From NCBI GenBank assembly GCA_003021755.1, contig PXQZ01000051.1, positions 1 through 5,089 of the forward strand: a DNA stretch of 5,089 nt. Reading direction: 5' to 3'. Positions 1 to 4,987 of this stretch are shown piece after piece. This DNA comes from Halobacteriales archaeon QH_8_67_36. GTDB lineage: Archaea > Halobacteriota > Halobacteria > Halobacteriales > Haloarculaceae. Under the pieces are notes generated by a model. It was not told the DNA's origin and ran no database searches. It saw nothing but the letters and a program-made list of their open reading frames with translations. Positions within the stretch are counted from its first letter, which is position 1. Each line of letters starts with the position of its first letter. The position numbers were made by a program, and so were the translations under genes.

Positions 1-780
1 GTGTTCGCTGCCGAACCCGTCGCCGCACAGCCTTCGGCCTCCACGACGGTCGAGCAGATATGGAACCTGAACATGAATCTGCTCTACGTGGCCATCCCCA
101 TCACGGTGCTGGTCGAGGGGATTCTCATCTACACCGTCTGGAAGTTCCGCAAGAACGAGGACCCGCTGCCGACGATGGAGAACCGGCGGCTCGAAATCAC
201 GTGGACGGTGGCGACGGCCGTCATCCTGCTGTTCGTCGGCGTCGCGTCCTACCAAGTGATGGCCAACCCCTACGTCACGGCCGAATCGACCAATCAGGCG
301 GAGCTACAGACCGAGGAGGTCACCCACATCCAGGTCGAGGCCTATCGCTACGGCTGGACGTTTTACTACAACGGGTCGAGCTTCGACCAGGGGACCGACG
401 TGACCTCGACCGGGACGCTCCGGTTGCCGGCCAACCAGGAAGTGAACTTGCGGGTCACTTCCAACGACTGGCTCCATGCGTTCCACGTGCCCAGCCTCGG
501 CCTGAAGGCCGACGCCTTCCCCGGGCAGTACAACTACCTGCGCACCGTCCCGACGGAGACCGGCACCTATCAGCTCTACTGTGCGGAGTACTGTGGCTCC
601 GGTCACTCCCAGATGCTCGGCACCGTCGAAGTGATGCCACAGGACGAATACGACCAGTGGCTTCAGGACCAGCGCACGTCCGACGGCGGCAACCAGACGA
701 GCGCCGATGGCGGCAACCAGACGAGCGCCAACAGCACGTCGGCAACCCCGACGCCCGGCGGAACGGCGACCCCGGCCTGA
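1..780 (+). CDS. coxB: Cytochrome c oxidase (haem-copper oxidase) subunit II, probably 5'-partial
   Basis: Subunit II of a terminal haem-copper oxidase: it takes electrons from a soluble or membrane-bound donor (halocyanin-like in haloarchaea, by family knowledge) through the binuclear CuA centre and passes them to subunit I. Two membrane helices are visible near residues 24-46 and 67-87, followed by an external cupredoxin domain. The aromatic electron-entry patch is YRYGW at 115-119. The CuA ligands are all present: H159 in LHAFHVP, then C194, E196, C198, H202 and M205 in CAEYCGSGHSQM. The downstream KADAFPG stretch is also typical. The reading frame is open from base 1, and the first residues (FAAEPVAAQPS) look like the end of a signal peptide, so the GTG at 1 is probably internal and the true start lies upstream. 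The C-terminal tail (about 226-259) is rich in Asn, Thr, Ser, Gly and Pro and contains a duplicated octapeptide. Confidence 0.95.
   Translation: MFAAEPVAAQPSASTTVEQIWNLNMNLLYVAIPITVLVEGILIYTVWKFRKNEDPLPTMENRRLEITWTVATAVILLFVGVASYQVMANPYVTAESTNQAELQTEEVTHIQVEAYRYGWTFYYNGSSFDQGTDVTSTGTLRLPANQEVNLRVTSNDWLHAFHVPSLGLKADAFPGQYNYLRTVPTETGTYQLYCAEYCGSGHSQMLGTVEVMPQDEYDQWLQDQRTSDGGNQTSADGGNQTSANSTSATPTPGGTATPA
682..729 (+). repeat. 24-nt in-frame tandem duplication in the coxB tail
   Basis: Two adjacent 24-nt units (682-705 and 706-729) differ only at the third base of the first Asp codon (GAC versus GAT). Each encodes DGGNQTSA (residues 228-235 and 236-243). Each unit carries one Asn-x-Thr sequon, and a further sequon (NST, N244) follows directly. 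The duplication lies after the cupredoxin fold, in a probably flexible external tail. Confidence 0.9.
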
Positions 781-801
781 ACGGCACCCCCGTCTTTCCG
801 G

Positions 802-823
802 TACTGTTAGGCCGCGAACGGCC
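802..823 (+). promoter_or_regulatory. Candidate promoter and small hairpin upstream of the MaoC gene
   Basis: A TATA-like stretch TACTGTTAG (802-810) lies about 28 nt before the ATG at 835, a distance that fits a leaderless haloarchaeal transcript. It runs directly into a perfect 5-bp stem, GGCCG (810-814) and CGGCC (819-823), with a CGAA loop. The hairpin could instead help end the coxB message, but no T-run follows it. The TATA match is weak. Confidence 0.35.
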
Positions 824-834
824 GACGCGTCCGT

Positions 835-1266
835 ATGGAGTACTTCGAGGAACTCGCGGTCGGTGACGGCGATAGCTTCGGCGAGTACGAGGTCACCCGC
901 GAGGAGGTGACGGAGTTCGCGGGGCAGTACGACCCACAGCCGATACACACCGATCCGGACGCGGCGGCAGCGTCGATGTTCGGCGGGCTGGTCGCCAGCG
1001 GCTGGCACACGGCGGCGATGACGATGCGGCTCTTGGTCGACGGTTGGCTGGACGATTCCCGGGCGTTGGGGGCGCTTGGTGTGGATGCGCTCCGCTGGCC
1101 CGAACCGGTCCGGCCCGGCGACAGGCTCACCGTCGCCACGGAGATTCGCGAGACGGAGCCCTTCGACGCGGAGCGCGGTCGGGTGGCTGTCGAGGTGACG
1201 ACGACGACACGGCGAGGCGACACCGTCCTCTCGATGACGGCGCAGGTACTGTGGGAGCGACGGTGA
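835..1266 (+). CDS. MaoC family hydratase (R-specific enoyl-CoA hydratase-like, hot-dog fold)
   Basis: A 143-residue single hot-dog domain protein of the MaoC/(R)-hydratase family. Members hydrate trans-2-enoyl-CoA to 3-hydroxyacyl-CoA in fatty-acid or polyester metabolism, or act on related CoA thioesters; the substrate cannot be read from the sequence. The signature is clear: FAGQYDPQPIH at 28-38 gives the catalytic pair D33 and H38, followed by the SMFGGLVASGWHTAA segment (about 47-61) that contributes to the active-site cleft. A length near 145 aa is normal for stand-alone MaoC proteins, which work as dimers. The ATG at 835 is chosen because the protein starts directly with the conserved YFEEL..GD beginning. 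It follows coxB by 54 nt on the same strand, but a functional link to respiration is not evident. The TGA stop at 1264-1266 lies right at the edge of a TnpB-type element end. Confidence 0.9.
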   Translation: MEYFEELAVGDGDSFGEYEVTREEVTEFAGQYDPQPIHTDPDAAAASMFGGLVASGWHTAAMTMRLLVDGWLDDSRALGALGVDALRWPEPVRPGDRLTVATEIRETEPFDAERGRVAVEVTTTTRRGDTVLSMTAQVLWERR

Positions 1267-1350
1267 CATCCTCCACGCCGTGAACGGCGCAGCTTCCCGG
1301 CACGTGAATCCCAGCTGAGTGCGGCTGTTGCTGGTAAAGGATTCCGACCC
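1264..1350 (-). mobile_element. Probable solo right end (omega-RNA-like end) of an IS200/IS605 (IS1341-type) TnpB element
   Basis: Read on the minus strand, the segment ends with GGGAAGC, a 5-bp hairpin CGCCG-TTCA-CGGCG (1289-1276), then TGGAGGATGTCAC (1275-1263). This arrangement resembles the conserved 3' end of haloarchaeal TnpB-only elements, where the transposase message continues as a structured omega-RNA (called sotRNA in Halobacterium). Upstream on the same strand is a second stem-loop: GAATCC (1344-1339) and CCAGC (1334-1330) pair with GCTGG (1315-1311) and GGATTC (1311-1306) around a short loop. No TnpB coding remnant is recognisable further upstream, so this looks like a decayed or solo end. 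Its outer edge coincides with the maoC stop codon. The inner boundary is uncertain. Recognition is by remembered motif shape, not by alignment. Confidence 0.6.
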
Positions 1351-1367
1351 GTAGAAGGCCGAGAGGG

Positions 1368-1646
1368 TCATCTGCAGGGTTCCTCGTCCGGTGACGGGGT
1401 CGGCTCGGACCCGGAAGCGGGGCTGTCGGTCGTCGGTACGTCCGTGGCCTGCGGACCTGTCTCCGTGGCCCCCGAGTCTGCAGGCACACCGCCGCCGACC
1501 TGCATGCCGACGAAGACCCCGGTGCCGAACACGGCAAACGGCACGACCGCGACGAAACCGAGGAAGGCTTGTTGACCATCCCACCCCCAGTCGTATGTAC
1601 GATCATCTAAGCGTGTGCTTCCACCGAGGCCGTCGGAAAAACACAT
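1368..1646 (-). CDS. Small single-helix membrane protein of unknown function next to the cox gene; start uncertain
   Basis: This minus-strand frame encodes up to 92 residues from the ATG at 1646. The convincing part begins with an aromatic-acidic segment (YDWGWDGQQAF, from about 1595) and continues into one hydrophobic helix (FLGFVAVVPFAVFGTGVFVG). A low-complexity acidic, Thr/Pro/Ser-rich tail follows and ends in PSPDEEPCR before a TGA at 1368-1370. This layout (one helix, then an acidic tail) looks like a genuine haloarchaeal membrane-anchored peptide, and its closeness to coxB suggests an accessory role in the oxidase; that is inference only. The start is a problem. The ATG at 1646 is in frame but overlaps the TATA box of SRP19, and the ATG at 1606, better placed for a promoter, is out of frame. 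No start codon lies between 1646 and the conserved segment. A frameshift near the start is possible. Confidence 0.55.
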   Translation of the reverse strand: MCFSDGLGGSTRLDDRTYDWGWDGQQAFLGFVAVVPFAVFGTGVFVGMQVGGGVPADSGATETGPQATDVPTTDSPASGSEPTPSPDEEPCR

Positions 1647-1650
1647 AAGT
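1635..1650 (+). promoter_or_regulatory. Leaderless promoter of the SRP19-gar1 operon
   Basis: GGAAAAA (1635-1641) resembles a BRE and precedes the TATA-like ACATAAGT (1643-1650). The box centre is about 26 nt upstream of the ATG at 1672, so transcription should begin at or next to the start codon. Read on the other strand the same bases give ACTTATGT, so the element could also serve the divergent small gene. Confidence 0.65.
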
Positions 1651-1671
1651 CCGGGGAGGGGACTGGGGGAC

Positions 1672-1950
1672 ATGGTAGAGAACGTCATCTGGCCGGTCGC
1701 CTTCGACGCGGACCGCTCGCGCAGCGAGGGGCGTCGCGTCCCCAGCGACCTGGCGGTGCGGGAGCCGACGGTCGACGAGATAGCCAAGGCGGTCCAGCAG
1801 GTGGGTTACGACGCCGTCATCGAGCGGGACAAGACGTATCCCCGCGAGCACGAACAGCGCGGCCGCGTCGTCGTCAAGGACGCCGACGACGCCACGAAGA
1901 CGGACCTCCTGGGCGCCGTCGCGGCGTACGTGCAGGTACTGCGCGAATGA
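1672..1950 (+). CDS. srp19: Signal recognition particle subunit SRP19
   Basis: Archaeal SRP19 binds the tips of helices 6 and 8 of 7S RNA and remodels it so that SRP54 (Ffh) can bind; the particle then delivers membrane proteins to the Sec machinery. The 92-residue length is typical. Family features in order: an N-terminal IWPVAFDADRSRSEGRRVP strand-turn segment (residues 6-24) with the basic EGRRVP motif, then PTVDEIAKAVQQVGYDAVIE helix and strand, KTYPRE at about 49-54, and GRVVVK at about 59-64. Unlike many orthologues it is very acidic at its C-terminus (DADDATKTD), as expected for a halophile. The ATG at 1672 is chosen because it precedes the conserved VIWP strand and lies at leaderless distance from a good TATA box. 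Its TGA overlaps the ATG of the next gene (ATGA at 1947-1950), which implies translational coupling. Confidence 0.95.
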   Translation: MVENVIWPVAFDADRSRSEGRRVPSDLAVREPTVDEIAKAVQQVGYDAVIERDKTYPREHEQRGRVVVKDADDATKTDLLGAVAAYVQVLRE

Positions 1951-2174
1951 GACGTGTCGGGGCCGTCGAACGGCTCGCACAGGGACTGGCCGTGGTCCGG
2001 GCCACCGACGAGACGTACGCGGACATCGGCACATCGCTGGTCGACGACGAACTCACGTCGGTCGGGGAAGTCGTCGACGTGTTCGGCCCCGTCGACCGGC
2101 CGTACATGGCCGTCTCGCCGAACAGTGGGGTCCACCTCCCGGCACTGCTGGGGTCGCCGCTGTACGCCCGGTGA
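1947..2174 (+). CDS. gar1: H/ACA ribonucleoprotein subunit Gar1
   Basis: Gar1 is the small beta-barrel subunit of the archaeal H/ACA pseudouridylation particle. It binds the catalytic subunit Cbf5 and controls its thumb loop during substrate loading and release, in guide-RNA-directed modification of rRNA. The 75-residue protein matches the Gar1 core: a first strand with GLAVVRA, then the signature GTSLVDDELTSVGEVVDVFGPVDRPYMAV (about 28-56), whose G.V.D.FGPV..PY core is diagnostic. It lacks the Gly-Arg-rich tails of eukaryotic Gar1, as archaeal members do. Start ATG 1947 overlaps the srp19 stop by 4 nt, the common archaeal arrangement pairing SRP19 with Gar1. It ends 51 nt before the protease gene. 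Confidence 0.93.
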   Translation: MRRVGAVERLAQGLAVVRATDETYADIGTSLVDDELTSVGEVVDVFGPVDRPYMAVSPNSGVHLPALLGSPLYAR

Positions 2175-2197
2175 GCGACCACGTGACTCCGTAACGC

Positions 2198-2203
2198 TGA
2201 AAC
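2198..2203 (+). promoter_or_regulatory. Weak TATA-like element before the presenilin-type protease
   Basis: TGAAAC at 2198-2203 is the only AT-rich spot in the 51-nt gap after gar1 and sits about 26 nt before the ATG at 2226. That distance would suit leaderless initiation and favours ATG 2226 over GTG 2214. The match to a haloarchaeal TATA box is poor, so read-through from srp19-gar1 is equally possible. Confidence 0.3.
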
Positions 2204-2225
2204 CCGGGCCCGCGTGACCCACTGC

Positions 2226-3308
2226 ATGGACAGACGCTGGCGTGCCCTCGCCGGGTGTACGCTCGTCGGTTTCATTTTCCTGTTCGTCCAGGTCGGCGCC
2301 CTCGCGCTGGTCGAGCCGTTCAAGACGGCCGGCTATCAGGCCGTCGAGGACCCCTCTGACCCGACCAACAGCGTCGCCTACGTGGGCGCGATTCTGGTCG
2401 CGACGGCCGGGATGTTGCTGGCGTTCAGGTACGATGCCGACCAGCTCATCCGGGGCGTCGTCGTCTTCTCCAGTGCGTGGCTCTCGCTGTACATCTTTCG
2501 CTTGGTCGTGCCGCCGGTGGTCGTCGTCGGCGGGTTCAACGTCCTCGCGCTCGCCCTGGCGACGCTGCTTGGCGTCGGACTGCTCGTCTACCCGGAGTGG
2601 TACGTCATCGACACCGCCGGGGCGGTGATGGGGGCGGCCGCAGCCGGCCTCTTCGGCATCAGTTTCGGCATCCTCCCCGCCCTGCTGTTGCTGTCAGTGC
2701 TCGCGGTGTACGACGCCATCAGCGTCTACGGCACCGAGCACATGCTGACGCTGGCCTCCGGTGTGATGGACCTCAAGGTTCCCGTGGTGCTCGTGATTCC
2801 GCTGTCACTGTCGTACTCCTTCCTCGACGCGGCGACGCCGGACCCGACGGCCCAGGACGGGGCAGTCGACCCCGAAACGGACGAGGAAGCGACGGCGGAG
2901 TCCACCACAGGAGAGGAATTCAACGCAGGGAACGGGACGGCGGATGCGAGGAGCGAGCAGGCACAGGAGCCCGACGGCGAGTCCGACGAGATGGACGCGG
3001 GACCCCTGGAGCGGGACGCGCTGTTCATCGGGCTAGGTGACGCCATCATCCCCGCCGTTCTGGTCGCCAGCGCCGCGTTCTTCGCGCCCGCTGGCGTCAA
3101 GCGAGTACTCGGCGTCCCGCTCCCGGCGGTCACGGCCATGGTCGGGACCTTCCTCGGGCTGGCAGTGTTGCTCTGGCTGGTGCTCAAGGGACGGGCCCAC
3201 GCGGGACTCCCACTGTTGAACGGCGGGAGTATCGCGGGCTACCTGCTGGGCGCGGTGGTGGCCGGCATCGGCCTCGTGGAGGCGCTGGGACTGGCGCCGT
3301 ACGTCTAG
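2226..3308 (+). CDS. Presenilin/signal-peptide-peptidase family intramembrane aspartyl protease (PSH type)
   Basis: An integral membrane aspartyl protease of the archaeal presenilin homologue (PSH) family, which cleaves peptide bonds within membrane helices. The 360-residue protein has roughly nine hydrophobic helices. Six lie in the first 200 residues (near 7-29, 49-67, 74-93, 97-121, 128-147 and 149-168) with a further hydrophobic run at 186-200, then more after about 265. The catalytic pair is visible: Y162-D163 in LAVYDAISVY and G269-L270-G271-D272 in GLGD. The third family motif, PAL, appears as P329-L330-L331, followed by a Gly-rich GGSIAGYLLGAVVAG helix. Between the two catalytic helices lies an acidic, helix-free linker (about 201-264), much as in presenilins. 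The ATG at 2226 is preferred; a GTG at 2214 would add four residues. It follows gar1 by 51 nt and shares its stop region with the convergent cyclodeaminase-like gene. Natural substrates are unknown. Confidence 0.88.
   Translation: MDRRWRALAGCTLVGFIFLFVQVGALALVEPFKTAGYQAVEDPSDPTNSVAYVGAILVATAGMLLAFRYDADQLIRGVVVFSSAWLSLYIFRLVVPPVVVVGGFNVLALALATLLGVGLLVYPEWYVIDTAGAVMGAAAAGLFGISFGILPALLLLSVLAVYDAISVYGTEHMLTLASGVMDLKVPVVLVIPLSLSYSFLDAATPDPTAQDGAVDPETDEEATAESTTGEEFNAGNGTADARSEQAQEPDGESDEMDAGPLERDALFIGLGDAIIPAVLVASAAFFAPAGVKRVLGVPLPAVTAMVGTFLGLAVLLWLVLKGRAHAGLPLLNGGSIAGYLLGAVVAGIGLVEALGLAPYV
3305..3308. other. CTAG palindrome supplying both stop codons of convergent genes
   Basis: The protease gene stops at TAG 3306-3308 on the plus strand. 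The cyclodeaminase-like gene stops at TAG on the minus strand, read from 3307 to 3305. The tetranucleotide CTAG thus carries both stops and the coding regions overlap by 3 bases. There is no room for a terminator outside coding sequence, so each transcript must run into the other gene. Confidence 0.95.
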
Positions 3309-4300
3309 TAGTCCATCGCCTCGCTCGCAGGCGCGAACTCGATTTCCTCGCCGACGCCGGCCTCGCGGGCGCGGTCGTACAGCATCTTCCCGGCTGCCAC
3401 GGTCTCGATGGCGGTGCCGCCGGAGTCAAAGACCGTGATGTCGTCCGGCGACTCCCGTCCGGGGGCGTCCCCGACCAGTACCTCGCCCAGTTCCGCGTGG
3501 ACGTGGTCCTCGTCGACGACGCCGTCCTCCAGCGCCGCGATGAACGACCCCGCGTCCTGGGTGACCCGCTCGCGGAGATCCGGGACGTACGTCGCACGCT
3601 CGATGGTCCCCGTGTCGAGTTCGCGCTTCGCGGGGTGGTACTGCCCCATCGCGGTGACGTGGGTGCCCGGGTCCAGCATCCCGCCGTCGAACACCGGTTC
3701 GTCGGCGTCGGTCGCGGTGATGACCACGTCGGCCCCGTCGACGGCGGCCGCCGAGGAGGCGACCGCGGCGACGGTGGGGTCGAGTTCCTCGTTCATCTCC
3801 GCGGCGAACGCCTGGCGGTGTGACTGCGTGGGCGAGTACACTTCGACGCGGTCGAACGCCCTGACCGTGGCACTCGCCCGGAGCTGGCCGCGGGCCTGGA
3901 TGCCGCTGCCGATGACCGCGAGGTCCGAGGCGTCAACCGGGGCCAGCGCGTCCACACCGACCGCGCCGGCGGCGCCGGTCTTGTGGGGGTTCATGCTCGC
4001 GCCGTCGAGCAGCGCCAGCGGCGCGCCGGAGTCGGCGTCGAATATCGGCAGGGCGAAGTGGGCGTCGCGGCCGCCGAAGCCGGCGGCGTAGGTGTACCCG
4101 CCCATGGCGCCCGTCTCCGGGAGAACGGCGAGATAGCCCGTCAACATTCCGGCCGGCGCGTCGTTAAACAGCGTCGTCCGGGGTTCGGCCGGGGCGCCGT
4201 TGCCCCGTTCGCGGTAGCCCGCACGGACCGGGTCGACGTACGCCTCGGGACGGGCCAGCTCGGCGATTTCGGCGCTCGAAAGAAACAGGGCGGTGGACAC
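3305..4300 (-). CDS. Ornithine cyclodeaminase/mu-crystallin family NAD(P)-binding protein with altered active-site residues
   Basis: A 331-residue member of the family that includes ornithine cyclodeaminase, archaeal alanine dehydrogenase and mu-crystallin/ketimine reductase. Visible features from the GTG at 4300: R41 in EPRTTLF (substrate-carboxylate region), a PIFDADSGAPLALLDG segment (about 85-100), the Rossmann nucleotide loop IGSGIQARGQL (130-140), VYSPT (154-158), and THVTAMGQYHPAKRELD (213-229). The usual Gly-x-Lys (catalytic Lys) region reads GAMGGYTYA, and the usual xxRTGAA reads MNPHKTGAA, so two standard residues appear replaced. The family placement is firm but the reaction is not; an imine reductase, amino-acid dehydrogenase or unknown NAD(P) enzyme are all possible. 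An in-frame ATG at 4354 lies upstream of the promoter-like box, so GTG 4300 is preferred; it also gives the usual family length. Confidence 0.85.
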   Translation of the reverse strand: MSTALFLSSAEIAELARPEAYVDPVRAGYRERGNGAPAEPRTTLFNDAPAGMLTGYLAVLPETGAMGGYTYAAGFGGRDAHFALPIFDADSGAPLALLDGASMNPHKTGAAGAVGVDALAPVDASDLAVIGSGIQARGQLRASATVRAFDRVEVYSPTQSHRQAFAAEMNEELDPTVAAVASSAAAVDGADVVITATDADEPVFDGGMLDPGTHVTAMGQYHPAKRELDTGTIERATYVPDLRERVTQDAGSFIAALEDGVVDEDHVHAELGEVLVGDAPGRESPDDITVFDSGGTAIETVAAGKMLYDRAREAGVGEEIEFAPASEAMDY

Positions 4301-4323
4301 ACTCGGTCGTAGGACGGACAACC

Positions 4324-4331
4324 TCTTAATG
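4324..4331 (-). promoter_or_regulatory. Leaderless promoter of the cyclodeaminase-like gene
   Basis: On the minus strand CATTAAGA (4331-4324) is a good TATA-like box in an otherwise GC-rich setting. Its centre is about 27 nt upstream of the GTG at 4300, so the message would begin at or very near the start codon. This placement is the main reason to reject the ATG at 4354, which lies upstream of the box. Confidence 0.6.
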
Positions 4332-4375
4332 GCGGTGGGCGAGCGGACGGCCATGAAAACCGGCTGTCGGGCGGC

Positions 4376-4585
4376 TCAGTCTGTGGACCGTACCGGCTCG
4401 GACTGGACCGGTTCGGTCGAGACGGGCGCGTTCACGAACATCGCGTGGCCGATGAGGCCGACGGCGGCGATCGAGCCCAGCGGAATCGCGGTGGTCAGTG
4501 CGAAGCCGGCGAGCACGAGGCCACCAGTGATTCCGGCCATGGCAAGTGGGATGAGTCCGAGAACGACGTCGTAATAGCCCGTCAT
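4376..4585 (-). CDS. Small two-helix membrane protein, function unknown
   Basis: From the ATG at 4585 this gives 69 residues: MTGYYDVVLGLIPLAMAG at the start, two hydrophobic helices (about 7-26 and 29-50), a conserved-looking GHAMFV end to the second helix, and a short polar acidic tail (NAPVSTEPVQSEPVRSTD). The pattern YYDVVLGLIPLA...GITG...GHAMF resembles short hypothetical membrane proteins that I recall as widespread in haloarchaea, but I cannot assign a family name or function. An in-frame ATG at 4642 would add 19 residues. A clear BRE/TATA (4628-4616) lies between the two ATGs and would place the transcript start near 4593, so the shorter form is preferred. Its stop at 4376 is followed by 75 nt before the next gene on the same strand, which has its own promoter. 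Confidence 0.75.
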   Translation of the reverse strand: MTGYYDVVLGLIPLAMAGITGGLVLAGFALTTAIPLGSIAAVGLIGHAMFVNAPVSTEPVQSEPVRSTD

Positions 4586-4615
4586 GATCGTAAAAAACGG
4601 TATGGAAGAAGCGTA

Positions 4616-4628
4616 CATAAGTATTTCG
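4616..4628 (-). promoter_or_regulatory. BRE/TATA promoter of the small two-helix protein
   Basis: Minus-strand CGAAA (4628-4624) is a strong haloarchaeal BRE match and runs straight into TACTTATG (4623-4616) as TATA box. A start about 26 nt downstream falls near 4593, leaving a leader of roughly 8 nt before ATG 4585. It is the clearest promoter in the window. Confidence 0.7.
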
Positions 4629-4761
4629 AGTGAATCTTGCATAGTATTCTACGTAGGCACAGGATACCTCCTATAGTTCATCCGCGTACTATCTGCATAA
4701 CTTATGGAGATACGGAGCGCGGTTTCGTGTGGCCGTTCTTGTGTTGAACTGCCCGATCTGC

Positions 4762-4987
4762 CGGGATAGTAACCCCTGCCGTCGATGTCGCTACAGAGCG
4801 CCACCGGTGAGTCGAAAGTCGTCCCGAGAACGGCAATGTGAAAGAACGATAGTTACCGCTCGGTTTACGCTCTGCAGGCCGTTTTCAGAATGTGAAATCG
4901 GTCGTAACCACTCTGGCATTGTCATGGTCGTTGTTTTATCGAATGATAACTGGGTCCGAGTCCTTATAGTCGGTAACGGGATAGTAA
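4762..4987 (+). repeat. Two direct copies of CGGGATAGTAA flanking the repeat-bearing stretch
   Basis: The 11-mer CGGGATAGTAA is found at 4762-4772 and again at 4977-4987. The second copy sits just after the TATA-like box at 4964-4968, around the expected transcription start of the gene at 5026. A diverged copy, CGATAGTTA, lies at 4847-4855 between them. Confidence 0.5.
4835..4897 (+). repeat. Two direct copies of AATGTGAAA, 54 nt apart
   Basis: AATGTGAAA occurs at 4835-4843 and 4889-4897. In each case a TTACC or TAACC follows within about 15 nt (GATAGTTACC and GGTCGTAACC), so the similarity extends loosely over about 22 nt. The 54-nt period is close to five helical turns, which would put both copies on one face of the DNA. 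Confidence 0.5.

Noticed and set aside
807..1223. A 138-codon minus-strand frame inside maoC
   Set aside because: Ser- and Arg-rich shadow of the MaoC gene with no acidic halophile signature.
304..1584. A 426-codon open frame on the minus strand across coxB and maoC
   Set aside because: It is antisense to two well-supported genes, is Arg- and Gly-rich as expected from GC-rich shadow frames, and matches no family I recognise.
1391..1648. An 85-codon plus-strand frame opposite the small membrane gene
   Set aside because: Its product is dominated by Arg, Pro and Cys; the minus-strand frame has a coherent helix and acidic tail instead.
2670..2684. A PAL tripeptide (residues 151-153) in the protease
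   Set aside because: It precedes the YD catalytic motif, whereas the family PAL motif follows GLGD; the true equivalent is PLL at 329-331.
4340..4376. Possible terminator after the two-helix gene (minus-strand GC-rich run followed by TTTT at 4358-4355)
   Set aside because: No convincing stem forms next to the short T-run, so it is not reported as a feature.
4445..4633. A 62-codon plus-strand frame opposite the two-helix membrane gene
   Set aside because: Despite an acidic composition, it is antisense to a clear membrane protein, crosses that gene's promoter, and has no promoter of its own that I can see.
4732..4834. Inverted 8-mers GCCGTTCT (4732-4739) and AGAACGGC (4827-4834)
   Set aside because: The arms are almost 90 nt apart, short, and not part of a larger stem, so chance is the best explanation.
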